A DNA stretch of 64,000 bases from Murinocardiopsis flavida (GTDB taxonomy: Bacteria; Actinomycetota; Actinomycetes; Streptosporangiales; Streptosporangiaceae), in NCBI RefSeq assembly GCF_003014485.1, contig NZ_PYGA01000015.1:144284-208283 (forward strand), in the 5' to 3' direction. The first letter of the stretch is position 1; the number at the start of each line of letters is the position of its first letter. The notes under the pieces were generated by a model. It saw only the letters and a list, made by a program, of their open reading frames with translations, searched no databases and had not been told where the DNA came from. A program made the translations under genes and the position numbers. This document shows, piece after piece, positions 17,749 through 27,497 of this stretch.

Positions 17749-17806
17749 TGGTCAACTCCGGTTCGGTCTGAGTCGGACGGCGTGTGCGGGGATGGCGCGG
17801 AAGCGC

Positions 17807-18097
17807 CTAGTGGACCTCGGGGCGCAGGACCTTGGTGCGCAGGACCGCCTCGGTGAGCCCGAGCTGGCGGTCGAGCTCCTTCACGGTGTCGGGGGTCGCG
17901 GTGAGGTCGATGACGGCGTAGATGCCCTCGGACACCTTGTTGATGTCGTAGGACAGCCGGCGCTTGCCCCACACGTCGACCTTCTCGACGGACCCGCCGT
18001 CGTTGCGGACGACGGCAAGGAACTGCTCCAGCGACGGCGAGACCGTGCGCTCGTCGAGGTTGGGGTCGAGGATGACCATGACTTCATAACGACGCAT
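17807..18097 (-). CDS. rpsF: 30S ribosomal protein S6
   Basis: This is the 96-residue S6, the first gene of the rpsF-ssb-rpsR-rplI operon. [19 protein letters not shown] and [19 protein letters not shown] are the diagnostic stretches. The start at 18097 has GAGGAGG upstream; the longer in-frame reading from 18217 adds 40 Ala/Arg-rich residues with no family match and is rejected. Confidence 0.96.
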   Translation of the reverse strand: MRRYEVMVILDPNLDERTVSPSLEQFLAVVRNDGGSVEKVDVWGKRRLSYDINKVSEGIYAVIDLTATPDTVKELDRQLGLTEAVLRTKVLRPEVH

Positions 18098-18229
18098 ATG
18101 CGTGCGTACCTCCTCTGGACTGGTGCGGCCACGGGCTGTTGCCCGTGGCAGGAGGGCACGAGCCGCCACCGGTGCGCGGAATGCGGAGGGGGCGGCTCGG
18201 AGCCGGACGAATGCCAAGGTTACCAGTTG

Positions 18230-19672
18230 TCAAGCCTTGGAATCGCCGTTTCTCAGGCAATCCACAACGATGAAGGCACACACGATGACCAGCGAGAACA
18301 TCCGGACCAACTGGGCGATGGCGTAGGTCGGGCCGTCGATGGTCGCCGCTGTGTCGCCGAAGCCGAAGGCCTGCGCGGCGAACGCCGGGAAGCCCGCCGA
18401 CGGCGCCGCACTGCCGGCCTCCATGTCGGTGAAGTGCGCCAGCAGCGCCCAGATCGCGTTGATGTAGACGTACTCCGCGAGCTGCCACACCCCGAGCACG
18501 GCGGCCCAGACCCAGGGCCGCATCGTGCTGCGCGGCCAGGCCAGCACCGCCAGCGGCAGCAGCCACAGCACGAACTGCGGCGACCACACCTTGTTGGTGA
18601 TCAGGAACCCCGCCACCACCAGCAGGATGAGCTGCTCCCAGGACGGCCTGCGCCGCGCCAGCACCGCGAGCAGCGCCACCCCGGCGCACACGACCACGAG
18701 CTGCGCGGTGCCGAGGAAGTTGATCCGGTCCAGGTCGCCGGTGTCGAACAGGCCCAGCTCGCCCAGCGCGAAGTACACCGAGCCCCAGTCGGCCGGCCGC
18801 TCCCGGCTGAACGTGAAGAACGTCGCCCACGCGGCGGGCGCCGCCACCAGCACCGGGACGTTCACCGCGGCCCACGCCGCGGCGGCGCCCCCCAGCGGGC
18901 GCAGGAAGTCGCCCACGGAGGTCGCGCCCGCCTCGTCGGGGAGCCCGCGCCACCGGCGCAGCAGGTGCCGCGCCAGCAGCACGAACAGCGGGCCGAACAC
19001 CAGGAACGGGTAGAACTTCGCGGCGACGGCGAGGCCGATGAGCACCCCTCCGCTCCATTGGCGCCCCCGCGCGTAGACCGCAATGCCGCCGCAGAGCAGC
19101 GCGACCGCCATGAGGTCCCAGTTGATGTAGGCGGTCATGAAGGCGGCGGGGACCAGCGCGGTGAACGCCCCGGCGACGAGCGCGGCCGTGCGGTCGAACG
19201 GGCGCCCGGCCCCGGCGACGCCGCCGCGCCCCACGAGGAAGCCGACGCTCAGCACCGCGGCGACGAGGAACCCGCCGAGGACGGCCGCGCTGAGGTCGAA
19301 GTAGCCGAGCGCCCGCGCCCCCTCGTCGGGCAGCCACGCCACCGCCCGCGCCGCGAGGTGCATGAAGGCCCCGATGAGGACGGGGTACTCGACGGCCTTG
19401 TCGAGGTAGGGGACGGTCCCGGTGTCGAGGCCGTCGCGGAAGTACAGCGGGTAGATGTCGCTGTAGCAGCCCAAGTGGTTCTGGGTGCCGTCCCACCACC
19501 CCCCGGTGCGGCAGGAGAGCTTCACGAGGTAGCCGAGCACGGCGCCGGCCAGCCCGATGGCGGTCAGCCAGAGCCACGGGAACGCCGCGGCGGCCGACCT
19601 GCGCGAGGTGCCGGTGACGCTGTCGGCGTCACCGGCACCTGGATGGCCCGGGGTATCAGACGTGGTGATCAC
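18230..19672 (-). CDS. GT87-type (DUF2029) polytopic glycosyltransferase
   Basis: This 480-residue membrane protein has about ten to twelve hydrophobic segments. Its topology and the first extracytoplasmic loop with acidic residues ([15 protein letters not shown], followed by [10 protein letters not shown]) match the GT-C fold family GT87. In mycobacteria, GT87 enzymes use polyprenyl-phosphate mannose to build lipomannan and related glycans. The acceptor here is unknown. [13 protein letters not shown] near residue 240 is another conserved family block. It lies upstream of rpsF and downstream of the class A PBP on the same strand; both relate to the envelope. Confidence 0.8.
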   Translation of the reverse strand: MITTSDTPGHPGAGDADSVTGTSRRSAAAAFPWLWLTAIGLAGAVLGYLVKLSCRTGGWWDGTQNHLGCYSDIYPLYFRDGLDTGTVPYLDKAVEYPVLIGAFMHLAARAVAWLPDEGARALGYFDLSAAVLGGFLVAAVLSVGFLVGRGGVAGAGRPFDRTAALVAGAFTALVPAAFMTAYINWDLMAVALLCGGIAVYARGRQWSGGVLIGLAVAAKFYPFLVFGPLFVLLARHLLRRWRGLPDEAGATSVGDFLRPLGGAAAAWAAVNVPVLVAAPAAWATFFTFSRERPADWGSVYFALGELGLFDTGDLDRINFLGTAQLVVVCAGVALLAVLARRRPSWEQLILLVVAGFLITNKVWSPQFVLWLLPLAVLAWPRSTMRPWVWAAVLGVWQLAEYVYINAIWALLAHFTDMEAGSAAPSAGFPAFAAQAFGFGDTAATIDGPTYAIAQLVRMFSLVIVCAFIVVDCLRNGDSKA

Positions 19673-19727
19673 GCCACCCTTTTATAGACGGGTTCGCCGG
19701 TGCTGGCCAACACGGCGGGTCAGGGTG

Positions 19728-22265
19728 TCACCACGGGATTCCGGGCCCGTCGGTCTCTTCGGGATCGTCGGTCGGATCAGGCGGGTCGGGCTGATCCTGG
19801 CATTCCGGCCGGGGGTCGCCCCATCGGCAGTCGTCGGGCGGCGGCGTGGTCTCCGGCGCCGTCGGCGACGGGGAGTCCGACGGTGTCGGTGTCGGGGTCG
19901 GGTCCGGCTCCTCGGTCTCCCGCGGTGTGGGGGTCGGTGTCGGCGTGGGTCCGTAGTTCTTCGCCTGGCCGACGTTGGCCGGCGGCGGGAACTTCTGGAT
20001 CTCCTTGCCCTTCATGGCCCTGGTCATGAAGTTCTTCCAGACCGCAGCAGGGGTCTTCGACCCGTACAGCGCGCCGACACCGGGGATGGTCACCGGCTTC
20101 TGGTCGCTGCGGTGCAGGCCGACCGCCGTGGACAGCTGCGGGGTGAAGCCGACGAACCAGGCCGACTTCGCGCTGTTGGAGGTACCGGTCTTGCCGGCCA
20201 CCGGGCGGCCGTCGGGCAGCGCCGCGGTCTTGGCGCCGCCGTTCTTGACGACCTGCTCCATGGCATAGGTGGCGTCGGCGGCGACGTCGGCATCGAACGC
20301 CGCCGTGCCGCTGTCGAGCTTGTCCGCGTCGTTCGGCTCGATGACCTTGCCGTCGCGGTTCTTGACCTCGGTGACCATGTGCTGGGGCATGTGCTTGCCC
20401 TTGTTGGCGAAGGTGGAGAACCCCGCGGCCTGGTCGAGCGCGCTGACCTGGTACGTACCGAGAGCGATGTTCGGCCCGAGGTCGGCCGTCTTGAACCGGG
20501 CGTCGGGGATGCCCGCCTTCTTCGCCGTGTCGGCCGCGTTCTGCGGCTGCACCTGGATCGCCAGTTCGACGAAGCTGGTGTTGACCGAGTTGGCGGTGGA
20601 GTCGACCAGGTCGACCGTCCCCCACGACTTGTTGCTGTCGTTGCGGACCGGCTCGCCGAGGCCCTCGAAGTTCTGCGGGGAGTCGCCGTTGAACTCGCTC
20701 TTCAGGCTGATGCCCTGGGACAGGCCGGTGGCGAGCACGTAGGGCTTGAACGCCGAACCCGCCTGGCCGGTCTGGTCGATGGAGTTGTTGGCGTCCTCGA
20801 GGAAGTCGGTGCCGCCGTAGAACGCCTTGACCTCACCGGTCTGGGGTTCGACCGACGCGAGACCGATGTTGGTCTCCTCGGGGGTGTTCTCGGGGATCTC
20901 CTCCTTGACGGCCTTCTCGGCGTACTCCATGTACTTCTTGTCGAGCGAGGTCTTGACCTCGTAGCCGCCGCCGGCGATGTCGGCTTCCTTGAGCGAGTAC
21001 CGAGACGTCAGCTCCTTGGTCACCGCGGTCTTGATGTAGCCGCGGTAGCCCGTGCTGTCCTTGTCGGCCTGCGGCTTGATGATCTTCGGGAATTCGAGCT
21101 TGTCGGCCTCTGCCTGGCTGATCCCGAGCTTCGGGTCGTCGCCGTTCATGGCGACCATGCCGTCGACGGTGTACTGCCACCGCTCCTTGAGGACGGCCTC
21201 CATCTTGGGGTCCTTGGAGACGTCCTGGAAGTTGCCGGGCTGCTGGATGATCGTGCCGAGCAGCGCACCTTCGGCGTTGTCGAGCTTGTCGATGTCCTTG
21301 CCGAAGTACGCCTGCGACGCCGCCTGGATGCCGTAGGCGCTGCGGCCGAAGAAGATCGTGTTCAGGTACTGCGCGAGCACCTGGTCCTTGTTCAGCGACT
21401 GCTCGACCTTGAGCGCGATGATGATCTCGTTGAACTTGCGGGTGTAGCTGACCTCTTGCGAGAGGCCGTCATAGTAGTTGCGCGCCATCTGCTGGGTGAT
21501 GGTCGAACCGCCGCCGGCCTGCCCGAAGCCGGCCGCCGCGCGGAGCATGCCGACGGGCGACACGGCGGGGTCGTCGTAGAACGAGCGCTGCTCGGCCGCC
21601 AGGACTCCGTTCTTGACGGGCTTCGGGATCTCGTTCGCGCCGATCGGGAACCGCTTCACCTCGCCCGAGGTGGTCGCCATGCCGCCGTCCTCGAACCGGA
21701 TCGACGTCGCCGCGTTCTGGGAGGTGGCCTGAGTCTTGAGTTCGTTGAAGTCCGGTGTCGTCGCGTAGGCGATGCCGAACACCGCCACGACCCCCACGAA
21801 CCCCACAGCGCAGACGATCAGCGCCGGCTTCCACGCCTTGGCCATGAACCGCTTGAACGGGCCGCGGTCGTCGTGCTCGTCGTCGCGCCCCGGTGGGCGG
21901 CGCCGCCCACCGCCGGACGCCCGCCGGGAGCCCTCGGACCGGGAGCCGCTGGACGGCGGCCTGCGGCGGCCGTCGCGGCCCTCGCGGTCGTCGCCGCGGC
22001 GGCGCCCGCCGTCGCGGGCGCCGCCCGAGGCCGCCGCCGCGCGGCGGGGCGGCGGGCTGTCGCGCCGGGACCTGCGGTCGCGGCCGCCGCGCTCGTCGTC
22101 GTCCCAGAAACCGCCGGACTCCTGCTCTGCGGGTTGGCGGCGCGGGGCGGGGCGCTCGTCGTCGTAGCCGCGGGAGGCACGCCTGCCGCCGTTGCCGCGC
22201 GATTCGGGCGCCGGGCCGCCGGCCCGGCGCCGGCCACCGGCGCTCCGTCGTCTTTCGCTACTCAC
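19728..22265 (-). CDS. ponA: Class A penicillin-binding protein (transglycosylase-transpeptidase)
   Basis: This 845-residue bifunctional peptidoglycan synthase has a cytoplasmic Arg/Gly-rich tail of ~140 residues and a membrane anchor at ~146-168. The GT51 glycosyltransferase follows (catalytic Glu225 in [10 protein letters not shown], then [15 protein letters not shown]). The penicillin-binding transpeptidase has Ser504 in SAFK, a SVN-type motif and KTGT. The extracellular C-terminus is a Pro/Thr-rich tail (PTPTPTPT repeats) of ~85 residues. Gene position beside GT87, rpsF and ino1 matches ponA1/ponA of other actinobacteria. The GTG start has only a weak ribosome site, so the true start could lie a few codons away. 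Confidence 0.9.
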   Translation of the reverse strand: MSSERRRSAGGRRRAGGPAPESRGNGGRRASRGYDDERPAPRRQPAEQESGGFWDDDERGGRDRRSRRDSPPPRRAAAASGGARDGGRRRGDDREGRDGRRRPPSSGSRSEGSRRASGGGRRRPPGRDDEHDDRGPFKRFMAKAWKPALIVCAVGFVGVVAVFGIAYATTPDFNELKTQATSQNAATSIRFEDGGMATTSGEVKRFPIGANEIPKPVKNGVLAAEQRSFYDDPAVSPVGMLRAAAGFGQAGGGSTITQQMARNYYDGLSQEVSYTRKFNEIIIALKVEQSLNKDQVLAQYLNTIFFGRSAYGIQAASQAYFGKDIDKLDNAEGALLGTIIQQPGNFQDVSKDPKMEAVLKERWQYTVDGMVAMNGDDPKLGISQAEADKLEFPKIIKPQADKDSTGYRGYIKTAVTKELTSRYSLKEADIAGGGYEVKTSLDKKYMEYAEKAVKEEIPENTPEETNIGLASVEPQTGEVKAFYGGTDFLEDANNSIDQTGQAGSAFKPYVLATGLSQGISLKSEFNGDSPQNFEGLGEPVRNDSNKSWGTVDLVDSTANSVNTSFVELAIQVQPQNAADTAKKAGIPDARFKTADLGPNIALGTYQVSALDQAAGFSTFANKGKHMPQHMVTEVKNRDGKVIEPNDADKLDSGTAAFDADVAADATYAMEQVVKNGGAKTAALPDGRPVAGKTGTSNSAKSAWFVGFTPQLSTAVGLHRSDQKPVTIPGVGALYGSKTPAAVWKNFMTRAMKGKEIQKFPPPANVGQAKNYGPTPTPTPTPRETEEPDPTPTPTPSDSPSPTAPETTPPPDDCRWGDPRPECQDQPDPPDPTDDPEETDGPGIPW

Positions 22266-23147
22266 GCGTCATCGTCTGCTTTCGTCAGGCCGGCCCGCTC
22301 GGGGAACGGGAACGGAAGGGGGCAGCGGGATCCCCCGGGGATAACGGGTCCGACTCGCCTGGGGGGAGAGTTGAACCGGCCGCGGTCGCAGTGGTGTCCG
22401 TTGGTAAAGGGGTGGACTCCGGGTGCGTGCGGGTGGTCCTCTCCGGCGTGCCGAAGACGTTGGTCGCTGCTTCCTCCTGTCGCTGGCCTATCGGGGCGGA
22501 AATTCCAGAGCACGGCACTCGACTACTGCCGCACGCTCCGTGCTCGGGACGGACCTCGCCCGAGGCACAGGGGAACGTGTGGGGGGTACCGGGCCGGGGT
22601 ACGACTGCTCCCGGCGCGGACGTGCCGTCGCTCCTTCCTGACCGCTCACGGTGAACGGCGCATCGCACCGCTCGTGACCAAGCGGTACGCGGTGGACCCT
22701 GGCATGCGCGGCGCCGGATTGTCGACGCCGGCCCACAAAGGGGCGATCGTTACGTTAGGGCGATGCGGTCATATAGCACAACCCGGGCGCGAGCGTACTG
22801 CTCTACGGCCCTGCCTCGGTAACGATCCGCTACTCGTTCCTCAGCGGTGTCAGCGTACGACCTGCCGGGGGCAGAGTGGGAGCCGGAATGGCGGATCTTC
22901 CCATTCAGTCGGGTTATCGCAGCTCAGCAGCGCGAGGTTTTTTACCCGCCAGGGGCATGGCGCAGTGCCGGGAGCGATGCGGACCACCGTGATCCCTCCC
23001 GGGTCGCCAATATATCGACCCGATACCGTTAACAACCACAAAACAGACAACTCGGACGCTGCCCGGAGGGTCGGCACGGCACCACGGGGCGGCCGCACGT
23101 CCGCCGCCGCGCGCCGCGCCGGGCATGGTCGAAGGAGCGCAGGTCAC
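22266..23147. other. Intergenic region, 882 bases, no convincing gene
   Basis: Short frames exist on both strands (longest ~127 codons, minus, 22285-22668), but none has a ribosome site, a domain-like sequence or gene-like codon bias. In related genomes a PadR-type regulator often sits here; I see no trace of it. The right part (about 22990-23060) is AT-richer and probably carries the inositol-phosphate synthase promoter; the left part should carry the ponA promoter. No riboswitch fold could be supported by eye. Confidence 0.5.
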
Positions 23148-24227
23148 ATGGGTTCGGTACGCGTCGCCATCGCGGGAGTCGGCAACTGCGCGGCGTCACT
23201 CGTCCAAGGCGTCCACTACTACGCCGACGCCGATCCGCACGCCCGGGTCCCCGGGCTGATGCACGTCGAGTTCGGCGGTTACCACGTCCGCGATGTGGAG
23301 TTCGTGGCGGCGTTCGACGTCGACGCGAAGAAGGTCGGCCACGACCTCGCCTCGGCGATCACCGCGAGCGAGAACAACACCATCACGATCAGCGAGGTGC
23401 CGCCGACGGGGATCACCGTACAGCGGGGTCCCACCTACGACGGGCTGGGCCGGTACTACCGGCAGACCGTGGCGGAGTCCGCCGACGACGCGGTCGACGT
23501 GGTGGCCATGCTGAAGGCCGCGCGCGCCGATGTCCTGGTCTGCTACCTGCCGGTCGGTTCGGAGGAGGCCGCCCGGTTCTACGCGCAGTGCGCCATCGAC
23601 GCCGGGGCGGCGTTCGTCAACGCGCTGCCCGTGTTCATCGCCTCCGACCCGGAGTGGGCGGCGCGGTTCACCCGGGCGGGGCTGCCCATTGTGGGCGACG
23701 ACATCAAGTCGCAGGTGGGCGCCACGATCACGCACCGGGTGCTCGCGAAGCTGTTCGAGGACCGCGGCGTTGTGGTCGACCGCACGTACCAGTTGAACTT
23801 CGGCGGCAACATGGACTTCAAGAACATGTTGGAACGGGAGCGGCTGGAGTCGAAGAAGGTCTCCAAGACGCAGTCGGTGACGTCCCAGATCCCGCACGAA
23901 CTGAACGCCGATTCGGTGCACATCGGGCCCTCGGACCATGTGCCGTGGCTCGACGACCGCAAGTGGGCCTATGTGCGGCTGGAGGGGCGCGCCTTCGGCG
24001 ACGTCCCGCTCAACCTGGAGTACAAGCTGGAAGTGTGGGATTCTCCCAACTCCGCCGGGATCATCATCGACGCCGTGCGCGCGGCCAAGATCGCCAAGGA
24101 CCGCGGTGTGGCCGGTCCGCTCCTCGCGGCGTCGTCCTATTTCATGAAGTCCCCGCCGGAGCAGTACAGCGACAGCGAGGCGCACGCGGCGGTGGAGGCG
24201 TTCATCGCCGGCACGACCGAACGCTGA
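23148..24227 (+). CDS. ino1: Inositol-3-phosphate synthase
   Basis: This 359-residue enzyme converts glucose-6-phosphate to 1D-myo-inositol 3-phosphate with NAD, feeding phosphatidylinositol and mycothiol synthesis. The Rossmann motif [16 protein letters not shown] is at residue 5, [12 protein letters not shown] is near 220 and [13 protein letters not shown] near 238; these are the conserved active-site blocks of actinobacterial/archaeal MIP synthases. The start at 23148 is preceded by GAAGGAG. Continuous reading upstream is an artefact of high GC. Mycothiol production would tie in with the redox genes elsewhere in the window. Confidence 0.95.
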   Translation: MGSVRVAIAGVGNCAASLVQGVHYYADADPHARVPGLMHVEFGGYHVRDVEFVAAFDVDAKKVGHDLASAITASENNTITISEVPPTGITVQRGPTYDGLGRYYRQTVAESADDAVDVVAMLKAARADVLVCYLPVGSEEAARFYAQCAIDAGAAFVNALPVFIASDPEWAARFTRAGLPIVGDDIKSQVGATITHRVLAKLFEDRGVVVDRTYQLNFGGNMDFKNMLERERLESKKVSKTQSVTSQIPHELNADSVHIGPSDHVPWLDDRKWAYVRLEGRAFGDVPLNLEYKLEVWDSPNSAGIIIDAVRAAKIAKDRGVAGPLLAASSYFMKSPPEQYSDSEAHAAVEAFIAGTTER

Positions 24228-24389
24228 CACCGCGCGTTCGGACGGTGGCTTTCAGCAGGTTCGCCGGTGACATGTAGCCTGCTCGGATTGTCCGGTACCG
24301 TTCGCCGCTGTCCGTAGACACGGATCGGGCCGTAGTATCTCAAAGAACCCGAAACCGCACTATGCGGCGACGTAAGCGAGGCCCAGCCA

Positions 24390-25220
24390 ATGAGCCACCC
24401 CCCGAACCCCGGCTATCCGCCACCAGACCCGCAGGGGCAGGGCCCCGGTCCTTGGCAGCAGGGGCCGTGGGGCCCGACCGGAGGCCAGCCGGGCCAGCCT
24501 CCCGGGCCGCCCAGCGGCCCTTACGGCGCACCGGGCGGGGCGCCCAACGGTCCGTACGGACCACCGCCCGGCGGCGCGCCGGGCGGCCCCTACGATGTGC
24601 CGCCCGGCGGACCCGGCTACCCCGGCCCGTACGGCTCCGGCATGCCGCCGGGGCCGCCGCCGAACAAGGGCAACGGCGGCGTCATCGCGCTGGTGATCAT
24701 CCTGGTGGTGGTCGTCCTCGGCGGTGGCGGCATCGCCGGCTGGTTCCTGCTGTCCGGCGGCGACTCCTCGTCCGCCTCCTCCGACCCGACCCCCTCCGAG
24801 TCCTCGGACGCACCCGTCGACGACCCCATCGACGATCCGTCCGACGACTCCGGTGGTTCCGGTAGTTCCGGCGGCACCATTCCGGACAACTTCGCGGGAA
24901 CGCACAGCGGCACCCTCACCGCCACAAGGCCCGATGGCACCGAGGAAGAGTGGATCATCGGCATCAGCATGACCGAGGGCACCGACACCGGTGCGATCGC
25001 CGCGACCGTCGACGGCAACGAGTGCGCCTGGGACCTGACCATGACCAGCGCCTCCGACACCGAGATGAACATGGACTACGCCTACAGCGACTACGGCGAC
25101 TCCGGCGGCATCTGCCAGGACCCCGGAACGGTCACCATCACCGACGACGGCGGCATGGAGATCGAGATCAACTCGAAGGGCACCGACGGCACCACCACGG
25201 CCGAGGGCTCACTCGACTAA
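24390..25220 (+). CDS. Pro/Gly-rich single-pass membrane protein, function unknown
   Basis: The 276-residue protein is in three parts. Residues 1-95 are Pro/Gly/Gln-rich and cytoplasmic. One hydrophobic helix covers ~98-121 (VIALVIILVVVVLGGGGIAG). An acidic Ser/Asp linker then leads to an extracytoplasmic domain (~165-276) of beta-rich look with two cysteines (NECAWDL, GGICQDPG) that could form a disulphide. Such architectures are common actinobacterial surface or sensor proteins. I do not recognise the domain. A terminator follows directly. It has its own short upstream gap after ino1, so it is probably monocistronic. Confidence 0.75.
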   Translation: MSHPPNPGYPPPDPQGQGPGPWQQGPWGPTGGQPGQPPGPPSGPYGAPGGAPNGPYGPPPGGAPGGPYDVPPGGPGYPGPYGSGMPPGPPPNKGNGGVIALVIILVVVVLGGGGIAGWFLLSGGDSSSASSDPTPSESSDAPVDDPIDDPSDDSGGSGSSGGTIPDNFAGTHSGTLTATRPDGTEEEWIIGISMTEGTDTGAIAATVDGNECAWDLTMTSASDTEMNMDYAYSDYGDSGGICQDPGTVTITDDGGMEIEINSKGTDGTTTAEGSLD

Positions 25221-25229
25221 GCGCGGTCA

Positions 25230-25272
25230 CAGGGCCCCGCCGCACCTCATTGCCAGGTGCGGCGGGGCCCTG
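25230..25272 (+). terminator. Perfect 18-bp hairpin terminator
   Basis: Bases 25230-25247 pair exactly with 25255-25272 around loop CATTGCC. It lies nine bases after the stop of the Pro-rich membrane protein gene. Confidence 0.75.
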
Positions 25273-25360
25273 CCGCGTCTCCCGGTTTCCCGTGAAACAT
25301 CCGCCGTTCCTCCCCCGCCGCCCGGTCGGCGCACCGCGGTCCCGGCCCTACGCTGACCGA

Positions 25361-26659
25361 GTGTCCTTCCACGGTGATCTGCGCGACGTCCTCCGGGGGG
25401 CGCGGTTCCGCCGCCTGTTCGCGACCCGCGTCGTCTCCCAGTTCTCCGACGGTGCGTTCCAGGCCGGGCTGGCCGGATACGTCTTCTTCAACCCGGAGCA
25501 GCACACGTCCGCCGGCGCGGTCGCGGCGGCGTTCGCGGTGCTGTTGCTGCCCTTCTCGGTCGTAGGACCGTTCGCCGGTGTCTTTATCGACAGATGGTCA
25601 CGTCGACAAGTCCTCTTCGTCTCCGCACTGGCCAAGGCCGCCCTCGCGGTCGCGGCCGCCGGGATGGCCGCCGCCGGGTCCGACGGAGCGCTGTTCTTCG
25701 CCGCGGCGCTCTGCCTGCTCAGCGTGAACCGCTTCTTCCTCGCGGCCCTGTCCGCGGCACTGCCGCACGTGGTCGCGCGGGAGAAGCTGATGATGGCCAA
25801 CGCCGTCACCCCGACCTGCGGCACGGTCGCCAGCTTCCTCGGCGCGGGTACCGCCGCCGGGCTGCGGCTCCTCGGCGGCGACGGGCTCGGCGGCACGGCA
25901 CTGATCCTGCTCGGCGCGGGGGTCGGCTTCGCGGCGGCCGGCGGCACGGCCCTGATGCTGCGACGCCGCGAACTCGGCCCCGACCTCGACGACGAGGCAC
26001 CCGCGGTGCGCGCCGCCGTGCGCGGCGTGTTCACGGGTCTCGCCGACGGGGCGCGGCACATCTGGCACCGCACACCGGCACGCGACGGCCTCGCGACCAT
26101 CGCCGGGCACCGGTTCGTGTTCGGGATCTCCACCCTGCTGACACTCCTGCTGTACAACAACACCTTCAGCGCGGGCGGGGTCGCGGGCCTCGCGGGGTTC
26201 TCCGTCGCGCTCGGCGCATCGGGCGCCGGCTTCCTCGTCGGCGCGGTGGCGACCCCGTGGGCCACCGCCCGGATGTCCACCGGGCTGTGGATCGCGGCCC
26301 TGCTCGGCGGGGGCTGCGCGGCGCTCCTGCTGTTCGGCCTGCCGTTTTCCCCTCCCCTCTTCCCCATCGCCGCGTTCTGCCTGGGCGTGGTGTCGCAGGG
26401 GGTCAAGGTCTCTGTCGACACGTTGGTACAGCGACATGTCGACGACGCCTACCGGGGGCGCGTGTTCTCCGTCTACGACATGCTCTTCAACGCGGCCTTC
26501 GTCGCCGCGGCGGGGGCCGCCGCGGTCGCCGTCCCGCCGTCGGGGGTCTCGGCGCCCGTGGTGGCGGCCATGGCCGCCGCATACGCCGCGATGGGCGCCT
26601 GCTGGCTCCTCGCCCACCGCAGGGCCGACCGCGGCGCGGCGCACGCCCCCGGGGCCTGA
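25361..26659 (+). CDS. Major facilitator superfamily transporter
   Basis: This 432-residue protein has about twelve hydrophobic segments and the MFS loop motif after helix 2 (GVFIDRWSRRQVLF). Its nearest look is to drug-efflux MFS proteins of the macrolide-exporter type. The start is a GTG at 25361 (SFHGDLRDVLRG follows); no Shine-Dalgarno is visible, and TACGCT seven bases before the GTG could be a -10, so a leaderless mRNA is possible. The longer frame reading from 24950 overlaps another gene and a terminator and is rejected. Substrate unknown. Confidence 0.82.
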   Translation: MSFHGDLRDVLRGARFRRLFATRVVSQFSDGAFQAGLAGYVFFNPEQHTSAGAVAAAFAVLLLPFSVVGPFAGVFIDRWSRRQVLFVSALAKAALAVAAAGMAAAGSDGALFFAAALCLLSVNRFFLAALSAALPHVVAREKLMMANAVTPTCGTVASFLGAGTAAGLRLLGGDGLGGTALILLGAGVGFAAAGGTALMLRRRELGPDLDDEAPAVRAAVRGVFTGLADGARHIWHRTPARDGLATIAGHRFVFGISTLLTLLLYNNTFSAGGVAGLAGFSVALGASGAGFLVGAVATPWATARMSTGLWIAALLGGGCAALLLFGLPFSPPLFPIAAFCLGVVSQGVKVSVDTLVQRHVDDAYRGRVFSVYDMLFNAAFVAAAGAAAVAVPPSGVSAPVVAAMAAAYAAMGACWLLAHRRADRGAAHAPGA

Positions 26660-26773
26660 CCGCGCGCGTGCAGCCTGCTGGCGGGCCGTGCGGGCGCGAC
26701 CGTAGGCTGCCAAGCGCCGGGCGGCGCCATGCCGGACGCCGCACCGCGCCCCGGAACCTCCAGGAGAGCCGCC

Positions 26774-27412
26774 ATGCCGACAGCCACGACCCTGCTCGCC
26801 TTCTCCCTGGCGTCGTTCGCGCTGATCATCATCCCCGGCCCCAGTGTGCTGTTCGTGCTGGGCCGCGCCCTGTCCCAGGGCCGCGGCACCGCCCTCCGCT
26901 CCGCCTTCGGCAACGCACTCGGCGCGCTGGTACTCGTGGCCGCCGTCGCCATCGGCGTGGGCGCCGTGATCGTGCAGTACGCCGTGCTGTTCACCACACT
27001 GAAGATGCTGGGCGCGGCCTACCTGATCTACCTGGGGATCCGCGCCATCCGCTCCCGGCGTGCGTTCGCGGCCTCGCTGGACGCGCCCCCCGAGGGCCGC
27101 GGCGGCGCGCGCGCCGTGTGGGACGGGTTCGTCGTGGGCGCCACCAACCCCAAGACGCTGGTCTTCTTCCTGGCGGTGCTCCCGCAGTTCACCGACACAG
27201 GGCTGGGGAACATGCCCGGCCAGATACTCGTCCTCGGCACGGTGTTCGTCGCCATCGGCGTGGCGTCGGACTCCGTGTACGCCCTGGCCGCCGGGGCAGC
27301 CCGGCAGTGGTTCCTGCGGGGCCGCCGCCGACTGGAGGTCACCGGGGCCGTCTCGGGGGTGCTGATGATCGGCCTGGGCGCGCACCTCGCGCTGACCGGC
27401 CGCCGGGCGTGA
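26774..27412 (+). CDS. LysE-family amino-acid exporter
   Basis: This 212-residue protein has six hydrophobic segments and the LysE/RhtB family opening (LASFALIIIPGPSVLFVLGRAL) plus the central VGATNPKTLVFFLAVLPQF block. Family members export basic amino acids, threonine, homoserine or similar. The ATG at 26774 has AGGAGA eight bases upstream; an ATG 45 bases further up has no ribosome site. It follows the MFS gene by 114 bases on the same strand. Confidence 0.88.
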   Translation: MPTATTLLAFSLASFALIIIPGPSVLFVLGRALSQGRGTALRSAFGNALGALVLVAAVAIGVGAVIVQYAVLFTTLKMLGAAYLIYLGIRAIRSRRAFAASLDAPPEGRGGARAVWDGFVVGATNPKTLVFFLAVLPQFTDTGLGNMPGQILVLGTVFVAIGVASDSVYALAAGAARQWFLRGRRRLEVTGAVSGVLMIGLGAHLALTGRRA

Positions 27413-27497
27413 CGACTCGGCGCCTTGTCGACAACTCGCCTTGGCGACACCGCGCCGCCCGGCGGGTGCGCACCCGGCGGCGGGCCGGGCTACCCGG

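Noticed and set aside
22285..22668. 127-codon minus-strand frame between ponA and ino1
   Set aside because: No ribosome site, no domain-like segments, amino-acid composition of a chance frame.
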